A stretch of 19,571 bases of DNA from SIG440 sp045579055. Its GTDB lineage: Bacteria > Bacillota > Clostridia > Monoglobales > Monoglobaceae. Below are positions 8,077-15,772 of the stretch, piece after piece. Where the stretch lies: contig JAZNLK010000107.1 in NCBI GenBank assembly GCA_045579055.1, positions 1 through 19,571 on the forward strand. The letters are read 5' to 3'. Below the pieces are notes generated by a model. The model saw nothing but the letters and a program-made list of their open reading frames with translations, searched no databases and was not told the DNA's origin. Every line of letters starts with the position of its first letter. The first letter of the stretch is position 1. The position numbers were made by a program, and so were the translations under genes.

Positions 8077-10429
8077 AAAAATCGAGGTTGAGAATTTCGG
8101 CAAATTCTCAGGACGTCTTTTCACCTTCAAGCCCGGCTTTAACATCATTTTCGGCAACAACGAAGATGGAAAATCAACCCTGATGGCATTCATAAAGCTA
8201 ATGTTTTACGGAAGCAGCAGCGGAAAAAGTCCCGATATTTCAAAAAACATCCGCAAAAAATATACTCCCTGGAGCGGTGCGGCAATGTCCGGTGCCATAG
8301 AATTTGAACACAACGGTGAGGATTTCCGCCTTCAAAAGGAATTGGGGAAAACACCATCAGGCGACAAGATAACCGTTACAAATCTGCAGAGCGGTGAAAA
8401 AGTTTCCGTTCCCGATGCCACCGATGCAGGGCAATACTTTTTCAATATGAACTTCGCAGAATTTGAGCGTAGTGTTTTTGTTGATAATCACGGAGCCTTT
8501 TCTTCCGAATCCTCTGCCGACAGCCTCGCAATCAGAATTTCCAATCTATCGGTCTCAGGAGACGAAAGCACATCCCATACCGAGGTATTTTCAAGAATCA
8601 CCGCCGCAAAAGAAGAACTGGTTTCAAAAAACGGGAAACGGGGAAGACTTGTTGATGAACAAAGCAAGCTTGAAAGACTTAAATATAATCTTGACCTGGT
8701 TGTCGCTCAGAACAACGGTCAGCAACAGCTTTTTTCTGACATAAATGCACTCAAAAAGGAAATATCCGATCTGGAATACAGAATTGAAAGCCATAATCTT
8801 GCACAAAAGGTGAAAACAGCAAAAAAAGATATTGCTGTTTTCACCGAACTGACCGAGAAATTTAACGCACAAAATCATATAACCCAAAAACTCAATTCTT
8901 TTGCCTTATCACCTGTTGAACTTCAAGGTCTTCTGCAGGAAGGCAAAAATCTTTTGGCTCAATGCGAAACCTTTTATTCCGCTGAGTCAAAAAAAGAAGA
9001 TATGATTTCTGACAGGGAATTTCTGGCGATAACCGAGAGCAACAAAAGAATTTCAGTCCTTGATGAAGACCTTGATTTTATAGACAAAAGCATCCGACAA
9101 TCCGAAAACATTCTGAAACAGCGTATAGTCCAGGGAACGAGGAAAAGAAAGCTTTTATCCTATATCCCGTTGGGTATCTCCGCCATTGCAGCCGTACTGT
9201 CGGTTGTGTTGAATCCCACTATTTTGTGGCTTTCAATACCGATTCTGCTGATTGGTCTCGGATTATTCGGAATTCTCCGTCACAATATCAACAAAAAGGT
9301 TCTCAACACCCTTTCGGTTCAGTTGTCAAAGCAGGATTTTGAAAACAAGCTCAGGCATCTTTCTTTCTACAGTGAAGAACTTTCCGAAAAATCCACCGAT
9401 GAAATACTCAATCGGGGTCACGCTATGCGTAACGGACTTTTGACAGAGCTTTCAGAAAAACTCAGTCAATACGGATGTTCGTCCATGGAGGAATTACGTG
9501 CAAAAATCAACTCAGTACAAAGCACAGGGTTTGCAACTTTCACCGCGTCACTGAAGGCAACAAAACTCCGCTTCATTCAACTTGTTTCCGAAGCCAAGAA
9601 TGTTGACACTTTTGAAAATGCAAAAACGGTTTTCAACGAAATTGAAAGTCTTCTTGATGATTTTCAAAACCTTCAGCACGATATTGAAACTTTATCCAAG
9701 GCAGTTTTCAGCGGAAAGGTTTCCTATGACTTTGCTGTTTCACAGCTTAAATCTCTGTCTGATTTCGTGGCGGATACCGAAATTGACCACAATGCCATCA
9801 CAGAGAATCCTACGGAACTCAATTTCATTTTAAAGCAAAAACGACAACAGCTTGAAGAACTTCAACAAAAAATCAAACTTCCAGAAGTCACCGAGTCACA
9901 GTTGGTTTCCCAAATAAGCGACACCACCGAAACTCTCTCTGCCTTGACAGACAGATACAAGAGCCTTTCAATCGCTTCAGACGTGCTGGAGCAAGCCGTT
10001 TCAGAAATGAGCAAAGGTCTCGGCACGCATCTGAACAAAAAAACAGGTGAATACCTGAACCTGATGTCCGGCGGAAAATATTCCGATGTTATTGTTTCGA
10101 GAGATTTGAACATTGAAACAAGATGCACTTCAACCGAAAGCTACCACGAATGGAAGTATCTGAGTTCAGGCACCGTCGACAGGCTGTATCTTGCGCTAAG
10201 GCTTGCAGCTACCGATATTATAGCAGAAAAGCACAATACGCTCCCTCTCTTTCTTGACGACATACTGGCACAGTATGACAGCGAGAACTGCAGAAGAACC
10301 TTGGCATTCCTTGACCGATATCACAAAGAATCCGGAGCAATTTCACAGCTTTTCTTTTTCACTTGCCACAATCATATTTCAGATATGGCAAATGAAATTA
10401 TAACAGATACAAACAAAATAAATTTATAA
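8066..10429 (+). CDS. YhaN/SbcC-like AAA ATPase with coiled coil and membrane hairpin
   Basis: Predicted Rad50/SbcC-type ATPase partner of the nuclease encoded just upstream. It has 787 residues. The N-terminal lobe has KKIEVENFGKF and the Walker A GNNEDGKST (30-38). The C-terminal lobe has the LSSGT signature (from about 699), Walker B FLDD (about 729-732) and the switch histidine in FFTCH (768). Between them lie charged coiled-coil arms (about 180-360 and 410-690). They are interrupted at about 363-404 by two adjacent hydrophobic segments (LLSYIPLGISAIAAVLSVVL and ILWLSIPILLIGLGLFGIL), flanked by basic residues. This sits where SbcC/Rad50 has its zinc hook, and no CxxC hook is visible. YhaN-family proteins share this feature. 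The ATG at 8066 follows a GAGGGGTGA ribosome binding site. Confidence 0.88.
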   Translation: MTIKKIEVENFGKFSGRLFTFKPGFNIIFGNNEDGKSTLMAFIKLMFYGSSSGKSPDISKNIRKKYTPWSGAAMSGAIEFEHNGEDFRLQKELGKTPSGDKITVTNLQSGEKVSVPDATDAGQYFFNMNFAEFERSVFVDNHGAFSSESSADSLAIRISNLSVSGDESTSHTEVFSRITAAKEELVSKNGKRGRLVDEQSKLERLKYNLDLVVAQNNGQQQLFSDINALKKEISDLEYRIESHNLAQKVKTAKKDIAVFTELTEKFNAQNHITQKLNSFALSPVELQGLLQEGKNLLAQCETFYSAESKKEDMISDREFLAITESNKRISVLDEDLDFIDKSIRQSENILKQRIVQGTRKRKLLSYIPLGISAIAAVLSVVLNPTILWLSIPILLIGLGLFGILRHNINKKVLNTLSVQLSKQDFENKLRHLSFYSEELSEKSTDEILNRGHAMRNGLLTELSEKLSQYGCSSMEELRAKINSVQSTGFATFTASLKATKLRFIQLVSEAKNVDTFENAKTVFNEIESLLDDFQNLQHDIETLSKAVFSGKVSYDFAVSQLKSLSDFVADTEIDHNAITENPTELNFILKQKRQQLEELQQKIKLPEVTESQLVSQISDTTETLSALTDRYKSLSIASDVLEQAVSEMSKGLGTHLNKKTGEYLNLMSGGKYSDVIVSRDLNIETRCTSTESYHEWKYLSSGTVDRLYLALRLAATDIIAEKHNTLPLFLDDILAQYDSENCRRTLAFLDRYHKESGAISQLFFFTCHNHISDMANEIITDTNKINL

Positions 10430-10446
10430 ACGAAAGAAGTTTTTTT

Positions 10447-10720
10447 ATGACAATAACATATGAACTGGGCGATGCTCTTTATGTCAACATCACAAATCAA
10501 TACAGCAACCGCCAAGAAATATAACGAAATCTGCAGGAGTGCCTTTGGCGAAGCTGCGTTTGAGGGGCTTCAGGAATTCGCTCGTCTTGCAAAGAGGTTT
10601 GTTCCCGACGTTACTCTGACGGTTGTTGACCGCACAGTCTCCGAAGACGAAAAGACAGCCTGCCGACAAATAGCTGAAAAATGTGGTGTCGCATTCAGAG
10701 TTCGTGCATATATTGAATGA
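10447..10720 (+). pseudogene. Remnant of a TatD-linked radical SAM protein gene (internal deletion)
   Basis: The ATG at 10447, preceded by GAAAGAAG, opens a frame reading MTITYELGDALYVNITNQYS, like the N-terminus of the TatD-family-linked radical SAM proteins. It ends at a TAA at 10522-10524, after 25 residues. In the +1 frame, from about 10517 to the TGA at 10720, the sequence reads KKYNEICRSAFGEAAFEG and ends in RVRAYIE, matching the C-terminal region of the same family. The middle, which holds the CxxxCxxC iron-sulfur site and most of the barrel, is missing: I estimate about 100 residues from the usual length of roughly 200. The position of the first cluster cysteine (after NITN-R) reads Tyr. 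The C-terminal piece could be expressed as an 86-residue ORF from an ATG at 10460, but I see no ribosome binding site for that start. It lies 17 bases after the yhaN-like gene. Family assignment is from memory of the motifs. Confidence 0.72.
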
Positions 10721-10761
10721 TGTTACACAAAATAAACCAAACCACAGAAGAAGGTGATTCA

Positions 10762-11667
10762 ATGAGTGAAGTCTCAAGCTTAATAAAACCCGTAAATCTC
10801 AGTTCAAAACCCATTCTTGATTCATATTTCAAAAACGGTATGTTCCTGAACTCCGAATTTACATTCACAAATATGTTTATGTGGCAGAAGCCTTATAATA
10901 TACGCTATGCAGAACTTGATGGCAATCTCTGCATATTTTCCAAGCACGGAGGCAACCCGGAAAGTGTCAATATGACCACCATGCAAGGTGACATTACTTC
11001 AACCGTCCCAAAACTGCTTGAATACTTTTCGGAAATCGGTCAGGAACCCAAAATACGGCTTTACGGAAAAGAACAGTTTGAAAAAATGAAAACCTCTTTT
11101 CCTCATATGTTCCAATACAAAAAAGATATAAATTCGGCCGATTATGTGTACAGTATTTCTGACCTTATTTCTCTGCCCGGAAGCAAATTCCACGCAAAGC
11201 GAAATCACATCAACAAATTTAAAAGCCTGTATAATTACCAATACCACACTATGACACCGGATTTTCGTGATAACTGTCTGGAGCTGTTCACGCGGTGGTG
11301 CGAGAGCAAACGTGACAGTATTTCAAACATCGGCGAGCAGCTGGAAGCCGTGACCAAGCTCCTGAACAACTGGGATGCTCTGGATATTTCAGGCGGCTGT
11401 ATAACTGTGGATGACAAACTCGTTGCCTTTTCCTTTGGTGAAGTTCTGTGTCAGAAAGAGTCGATTGTTGTTATTCATCTTGAACACGCCGATACTGATT
11501 ATCAGGGTAGCTTTCCCATAATGAATCAACAGTTTCTTGAAAACAGATGGTCTGATTTCCAATATGTAAACCGTGAGGAAGATATGGGTCTTGAGGGTCT
11601 GAGAAAAGCAAAAAAATCTTATAACCCTGTATTTCTCACCGACAAATATATTGCCACGCTGAAATAA
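10762..11667 (+). CDS. DUF2156 / phosphatidylglycerol lysyltransferase C-terminal-like protein
   Basis: Cytoplasmic 301-residue protein of the DUF2156 family, built on two GNAT-like folds and related to the catalytic domain of MprF (LPG synthetase), but without membrane helices. Supporting stretches are FTFTNMFMWQKPYNIRY near the N-terminus, the KFHAKRNHINKF segment in the middle (about 145-156), and the family-typical C-terminal NREEDMGLEGLRKAKKSYNP. Related proteins transfer an aminoacyl group from tRNA to a lipid, but the substrate of this soluble subfamily is not established, so no reaction is claimed. ATG 10762 is chosen over 10717 because AGAAGGTG lies 7-8 bases upstream and the longer form overlaps the previous remnant. 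The gap to that remnant is 41 bases. Confidence 0.8.
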   Translation: MSEVSSLIKPVNLSSKPILDSYFKNGMFLNSEFTFTNMFMWQKPYNIRYAELDGNLCIFSKHGGNPESVNMTTMQGDITSTVPKLLEYFSEIGQEPKIRLYGKEQFEKMKTSFPHMFQYKKDINSADYVYSISDLISLPGSKFHAKRNHINKFKSLYNYQYHTMTPDFRDNCLELFTRWCESKRDSISNIGEQLEAVTKLLNNWDALDISGGCITVDDKLVAFSFGEVLCQKESIVVIHLEHADTDYQGSFPIMNQQFLENRWSDFQYVNREEDMGLEGLRKAKKSYNPVFLTDKYIATLK

Positions 11668-11688
11668 TAGTCATAAAACAGACAACCG

Positions 11689-11716
11689 TTGTATATCCTT
11701 TAATGAAAGATAAAAT
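11689..11716 (+). promoter_or_regulatory. Weak candidate promoter before the bofA-family gene
   Basis: TTGTAT (11689-11694) and TAAAAT (11711-11716) are 16 bases apart in the 70-base gap before the BofA-like gene. The predicted start near 11723 leaves only about 15 bases of leader, including a GGGAGAG ribosome binding site. The match is modest and might be chance in AT-rich sequence. A sporulation sigma factor site cannot be ruled in or out. Confidence 0.3.
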
Positions 11717-11737
11717 CTATACACGGGAGAGTTTTCA

Positions 11738-12004
11738 ATGTCTTTTGACTTTTTATCAATTTTGGCATATATCGCAGGATTGCTGTTGATTCTTTTGTTT
11801 TGCCGGATTTTCACAAAGCCCCTAAAATGGCTTTTCAAAGCACTTCTTAACGGAATTATCGGCGGTCTTATTCTTGGTGCTGTAAACTTTTTTGGCGGTT
11901 TTGCAGGAATTACATTAATAATTAATCCGCTCTCCGCCATGCTTGTGGGTTTGCTGGGCATACCGGGACTGATATTGGTGGCGGCACTTCAATATGTTAT
12001 TTAA
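11738..12004 (+). CDS. bofA: BofA-family membrane protein (pro-sigma-K processing inhibitor homologue)
   Basis: Small integral membrane protein of 88 residues, the usual BofA length. It has a first hydrophobic helix (about 5-23), a basic stretch (KPLKWLFK) and a second hydrophobic region carrying the family core GGLILGAVNFFGG, then INPLSAMLVGLLGIPG. Asn50, Asn63 and Ser66 line up with Asn48, Asn61 and Thr64 of Bacillus subtilis BofA, residues reported as important for blocking the intramembrane protease SpoIVFB. In B. subtilis BofA works with SpoIVFA in the outer forespore membrane to delay pro-sigma-K cleavage. The same role here is inference, because neither spoIVFB nor sigK is in the window and some BofA homologues occur without them. 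The start follows GGGAGAG, and a strong terminator lies immediately downstream. Confidence 0.78.
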   Translation: MSFDFLSILAYIAGLLLILLFCRIFTKPLKWLFKALLNGIIGGLILGAVNFFGGFAGITLIINPLSAMLVGLLGIPGLILVAALQYVI

Positions 12005-12013
12005 TAACAGCAA

Positions 12014-12048
12014 AAACCCTTTGCATCTTTTTGTGATGCAAAGGGTTT
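12014..12048. terminator. Bidirectional intrinsic terminator
   Basis: A perfect 14-bp inverted repeat (12014-12027 with 12035-12048) encloses a 7-base loop, in the 50-base gap between two convergent genes. Read on the minus strand the stem ends in a TTTTTG run, giving a good intrinsic terminator for the smc-ftsY-UPF0182 block. Read on the plus strand it is followed by TTTAATTC, a weaker U-tract for the bofA-family gene. Confidence 0.9.
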
Positions 12049-12054
12049 AATTCA

Positions 12055-14847
12055 TTATTCTTCTGTTGAAATACTCTTTTCAAGCATTTCAATGGATTGC
12101 TCCAAAGCATCCATTGATGCACCGAACTCATTCCAATTGCCTTCAGCACTTGCACCTTTCATTCGATTGAACTCGTCAATAACCTTTTGTGCCGCTTCTT
12201 CATATGTCACAGACACATCGGGTTCCGAATCCGGGTGTTCATCTTCCGGCTCGGTTTCGGGTTCAGAAGTTCCGTTTTCAGGAACCACAGGAGATTCCGG
12301 TGCGGTTTCACCAAAGACACCATAAAGAGCTTCCTGCAAGGTATTTGCCATAACAATGGTTTCACCGTATGAAACAACAACCTGTTTCAGTTCAGGAAGT
12401 GCCGACTGGTTGTTGGAGGCAATATATATTGGCTCAACATAAAGAATCGAATCTTCAATGGGCACAACAATCATATTTCCACGTATAACCTGCGAACCGC
12501 CCTGGCTCCACAAGTTCAGTTCCTTGGAAATATCCTTGTGAGAATTGATACGGTTTTCAACCTGCATAGGGCCAAGGACGCTTATACCCTTGGGGAATTT
12601 ATAAATCTGCAGTTTTCCGTAATTGTCCCATTCATTTCTGACAGCAAACCACGCCACCATATTATCCTTGCCCGCAAGTGTATACGGAACGGTCAGGAGA
12701 AGTTCTTCCTTTTCTTCACCTTCAAGCTTCATCATATTATAATATGCAGCAATTTCTTTGGCATCGGTGTTGTTGCCGTACCTTTCCTGAGCAATGGTCC
12801 AGGTGTCATTCTTGTTATAGAACGTGGTGGGGTTCGATATATGATATTTACCATACATATTCGACTGAATCTTGAACATATACTCCGGATATTTCATATG
12901 CCTCTTTACATCATCCGGCAAATCATCCCCGGAGAACAACTGCGGATACATTGAAGCATACATTTTCGCAACAGGATCGTTTTTATCCGAAATATAGAAG
13001 GTAACCTCACCGTTATAAGCATCAACCACAGCCTTAACAGAGTTACGGATGTAATTGAATTCGCCCCCGGAATACTTCTGAGAATAGGGGTAAAGCTTAG
13101 AAGTTGTGTATGCATCTACAACCCACATAAGATTACCCTGACTATCAATTATCATATACGGGTCATTGTCGTAGGTGAGGAAGGGAGCAACAATCTTCAA
13201 TCTTGACACAACATCACGGTTAATGAGAATACGACTGTCACTTGACACCAAATCCGAAACGATAAGTCTTATGTCTTTATATTTCAAAGCAAAAACAAGT
13301 CTGTTCCAGAAGCTCAGCTTCAAGCCACCCGAACCATCATAAGAGAACTCCACATCCTCCTGACCTTCAGAATAGTCAAGCTCCTTGTACTTGTCGTTTC
13401 CCACAACAACATAATCATCGGTCAGTTCACCGTAATAAATTCTCGGTTGCTTTATTTCCTGCACACCCTCTGCCGATTTCGGCGGAATGTCCTGGATGAG
13501 GAACTTGGGCTGACCTTGTTCCGTCACGTCGTTGATTACATTCATAGCAACACCAAAACCGTGGGTATATCTGAGAGTTTTGTTGATATAGGTGTCGGTT
13601 GTGTCGCTGAGATTATCCTTTGTGATTTCTCTGGGTGTTATTGCAACAGCCGTTTTCTGACCGTTTATCTCATAAGGAACAATGTCGGTTTCATTAAATT
13701 TATAATAGTTTCGTATTCCCTGAATCTGATTAAGCACCGTCAGGTTGGCAGACAAGTCTATAACTCTTATGTTATCAGTGATTTCGCTGTGTTCTGCCAA
13801 TTCTTCAACAGTAAGCTCATTTTTCACATCAAAAACAACTTCCGAAACATCATCAATCCCGTATGCCGCCTGCGTATATTCAATATTGGCAATAATGTTA
13901 TCCTTTTCACGAATAACCTCATTGGGTGCAACAATAAAACTCTGAACCGCAAAAGCTACACCGAGAGCAACCAGCCATACCGCCGGGAAAACAAGAATTG
14001 TTTTCAATGCGGCAAAATTCTTACGTTTTTTGATGAACCGTCCGGCAATAACAATCAGAACAACCATCAGAATCGGTGCAAATCGGTAGAAATTGAGCCA
14101 AATCAGCTTATCGGTATATCCCGCACCGTCAAGACCGCTGAAGGATTTATAAAGAATATCCTCCGACTTGAAAATAAAGGAAACTGCAATAAGCACCATA
14201 AGTATTCCGATGTTCACATAGTTGTGGATTGCAACGGATTTTATTTCTATAAGCTCCGTTATTTCCCTGTCATTGAAAACAGTACCCAAAAACCAGTAGC
14301 CTATGAAAACAAACAAGGATATCACACCCCAGACACTAAGAAGCGATTGGGTCATTGCCTGAAGGAACGGTCTCTGGAACATAAAATATCCGATATCTTT
14401 ACCAAATACCGGGTCTGCCTTTCCAACCCACTGGCTGTTGGCAAACACAAGATACTTTTCACTCAGACCCTTTGCTATAACTCCGCTAATCACCAGAGCA
14501 AAAAGAATCCCCACAAGGAAGGAAATCTTTTTGGACTCAAAAATTCCTCTGTCAAAATGCTGAACGGCATAATTACGCCGCAAAAACAAAATACTGAGCA
14601 TCGCCAGAATAAAAGCAACAACAAAGCTAATCACCTGAAAAACGACTTTCGTCAAAAGGTTCTTGGTGAAAATCGAGGTGTAGCCATCGCCAACTTCCTT
14701 TATCTGAATATATTCAAGATAAAGAGAACCCACATAATACAAAAGAAGCAAAACAACAAAAATAGAACCAAAAACAATTACCTTTTTGCTTATCTTGCGT
14801 CCTGATGAATCGGGGTTATCACGTTTAAAACCCTTTATATCAACCAT
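12055..14847 (-). CDS. UPF0182 family large membrane protein, function unknown
   Basis: A 930-residue protein of the UPF0182 (COG1615) family, within its usual length of about 900-1000. About seven membrane helices occupy the first third (near 22-47, 68-90, 108-128, 165-190, 211-227, 250-272 and 283-306). A large domain of about 540 residues follows, probably outside the cell, containing conserved stretches such as IQGIRNYYKFNETDIVPYEI. Then comes an acidic, Pro/Glu-rich linker (about 846-878) and a short helical C-terminal module (880-926). No enzymatic motif is visible and the family has no agreed role. ATG 14847 overlaps the ftsY stop by 8 bases, with GAGGAGG a few bases upstream. Translation is therefore probably coupled to ftsY. 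It is the last gene before the bidirectional terminator. Confidence 0.9.
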   Translation of the reverse strand: MVDIKGFKRDNPDSSGRKISKKVIVFGSIFVVLLLLYYVGSLYLEYIQIKEVGDGYTSIFTKNLLTKVVFQVISFVVAFILAMLSILFLRRNYAVQHFDRGIFESKKISFLVGILFALVISGVIAKGLSEKYLVFANSQWVGKADPVFGKDIGYFMFQRPFLQAMTQSLLSVWGVISLFVFIGYWFLGTVFNDREITELIEIKSVAIHNYVNIGILMVLIAVSFIFKSEDILYKSFSGLDGAGYTDKLIWLNFYRFAPILMVVLIVIAGRFIKKRKNFAALKTILVFPAVWLVALGVAFAVQSFIVAPNEVIREKDNIIANIEYTQAAYGIDDVSEVVFDVKNELTVEELAEHSEITDNIRVIDLSANLTVLNQIQGIRNYYKFNETDIVPYEINGQKTAVAITPREITKDNLSDTTDTYINKTLRYTHGFGVAMNVINDVTEQGQPKFLIQDIPPKSAEGVQEIKQPRIYYGELTDDYVVVGNDKYKELDYSEGQEDVEFSYDGSGGLKLSFWNRLVFALKYKDIRLIVSDLVSSDSRILINRDVVSRLKIVAPFLTYDNDPYMIIDSQGNLMWVVDAYTTSKLYPYSQKYSGGEFNYIRNSVKAVVDAYNGEVTFYISDKNDPVAKMYASMYPQLFSGDDLPDDVKRHMKYPEYMFKIQSNMYGKYHISNPTTFYNKNDTWTIAQERYGNNTDAKEIAAYYNMMKLEGEEKEELLLTVPYTLAGKDNMVAWFAVRNEWDNYGKLQIYKFPKGISVLGPMQVENRINSHKDISKELNLWSQGGSQVIRGNMIVVPIEDSILYVEPIYIASNNQSALPELKQVVVSYGETIVMANTLQEALYGVFGETAPESPVVPENGTSEPETEPEDEHPDSEPDVSVTYEEAAQKVIDEFNRMKGASAEGNWNEFGASMDALEQSIEMLEKSISTEE

Positions 14848-15772
14848 TGTTTTCCTCCTCGTCCGGTTCGATTATCGCATTTACAAACTCAACCGGATCA
14901 AATTCGTCCATATCGTCAATCTTTTCACCCAAACCAATGAGCTTAACGGGTATTCCGTACTCGTTCTTTATTGCAAAAACAATTCCGCCCTTTGCAGTAC
15001 CATCCAGCTTTGTAAGAATAATTCCCGTAATGTCTGCCGCTTCCTTGAACTGCTGAGCCTGAGAAACTGCATTCTGCCCTGTTGTTGCGTCAAGCACCAG
15101 CAAAACTTCCTTTGATGAATCCGGAAGCTCTTTGTTGAGGATTCTGTAAATCTTCTTTAATTCTTCCATCAGATTCTTCTTGTTGTGAAGTCGACCGGCA
15201 GTATCGCACAAAAGCACGTCAGCACCTCTGTTTTTGGCCGCACCGATTGCATCATAAATAACTGCTGCCGGGTCTGAGCCCTCCTGCTGTTTGATTATCT
15301 CAGCGTCAGCACGGTCTGCCCACACCTCAAGCTGCTCAATTGCCGCCGCTCTGAAAGTATCTGCCGCCGCAATAACAACCTTTTTGCCCATATTTTTATA
15401 CATATAAGCAAGCTTGCCTATGGATGTGGTTTTGCCCACACCATTCACACCGATAACCATAATCACCGCGGGCTTGCCTTCCATTTTCACAGAGTTGTCG
15501 CCCTCGGTCAGAATCTCGGTCAGAATACTGCGAAGCTCCGCCTTCAACTCAATGCTCTCGGTAATCTTCTTTTCTTTTGCGGCATCACGGAGACGGTCAA
15601 TGATTTCAACCGACGTTTCAACCCCGATATCTGCCATAATAAGAATCTCTTCCAGCTCTTCAAAAAGCTCCTCGTCAACCTTCCTGAACATTTTCAACGC
15701 AGATTCAATTCTATTGCTGAGCACTTCCTTTGTTTTGCTCAGACTCGCCTTCAGTTTTCCAAAAAAACCCAT
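14840..15772 (-). CDS. ftsY: Signal recognition particle receptor FtsY
   Basis: SRP receptor GTPase that brings ribosome-SRP complexes to the membrane translocase. It has 310 residues: a short charged N-terminus in place of the long acidic A domain of Escherichia coli (usual in Firmicutes), a helical N domain (to about 90) and the G domain. GTPase motifs are GVNGVGKT (108-115), the DTFRAAA insertion-box segment (138-144), DTAGR (190-194) and TKLDGTAKGG (254-263), with the closing GLGEKIDDMDEFD (280-292). The start ATG overlaps the smc stop (TAATG), with GAGGTGG just upstream inside smc. The smc-ftsY order is widespread in Firmicutes. Confidence 0.96.
   Translation of the reverse strand: MGFFGKLKASLSKTKEVLSNRIESALKMFRKVDEELFEELEEILIMADIGVETSVEIIDRLRDAAKEKKITESIELKAELRSILTEILTEGDNSVKMEGKPAVIMVIGVNGVGKTTSIGKLAYMYKNMGKKVVIAAADTFRAAAIEQLEVWADRADAEIIKQQEGSDPAAVIYDAIGAAKNRGADVLLCDTAGRLHNKKNLMEELKKIYRILNKELPDSSKEVLLVLDATTGQNAVSQAQQFKEAADITGIILTKLDGTAKGGIVFAIKNEYGIPVKLIGLGEKIDDMDEFDPVEFVNAIIEPDEEENNG

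Noticed and set aside
10460..10720. An intact 86-residue gene as an alternative to the radical SAM remnant
   Set aside because: The first residues (MNWAMLFMSTSQINTAT) are an out-of-frame reading of the conserved N-terminus, and no ribosome binding site serves this start; the one present serves the ATG at 10447.
13447..14805. A 452-residue open frame on the plus strand opposite the UPF0182 gene
   Set aside because: It is the antisense of a well-conserved membrane protein gene, has an unusual Asn/Lys/Cys-rich composition, no ribosome binding site and no recognisable domain.
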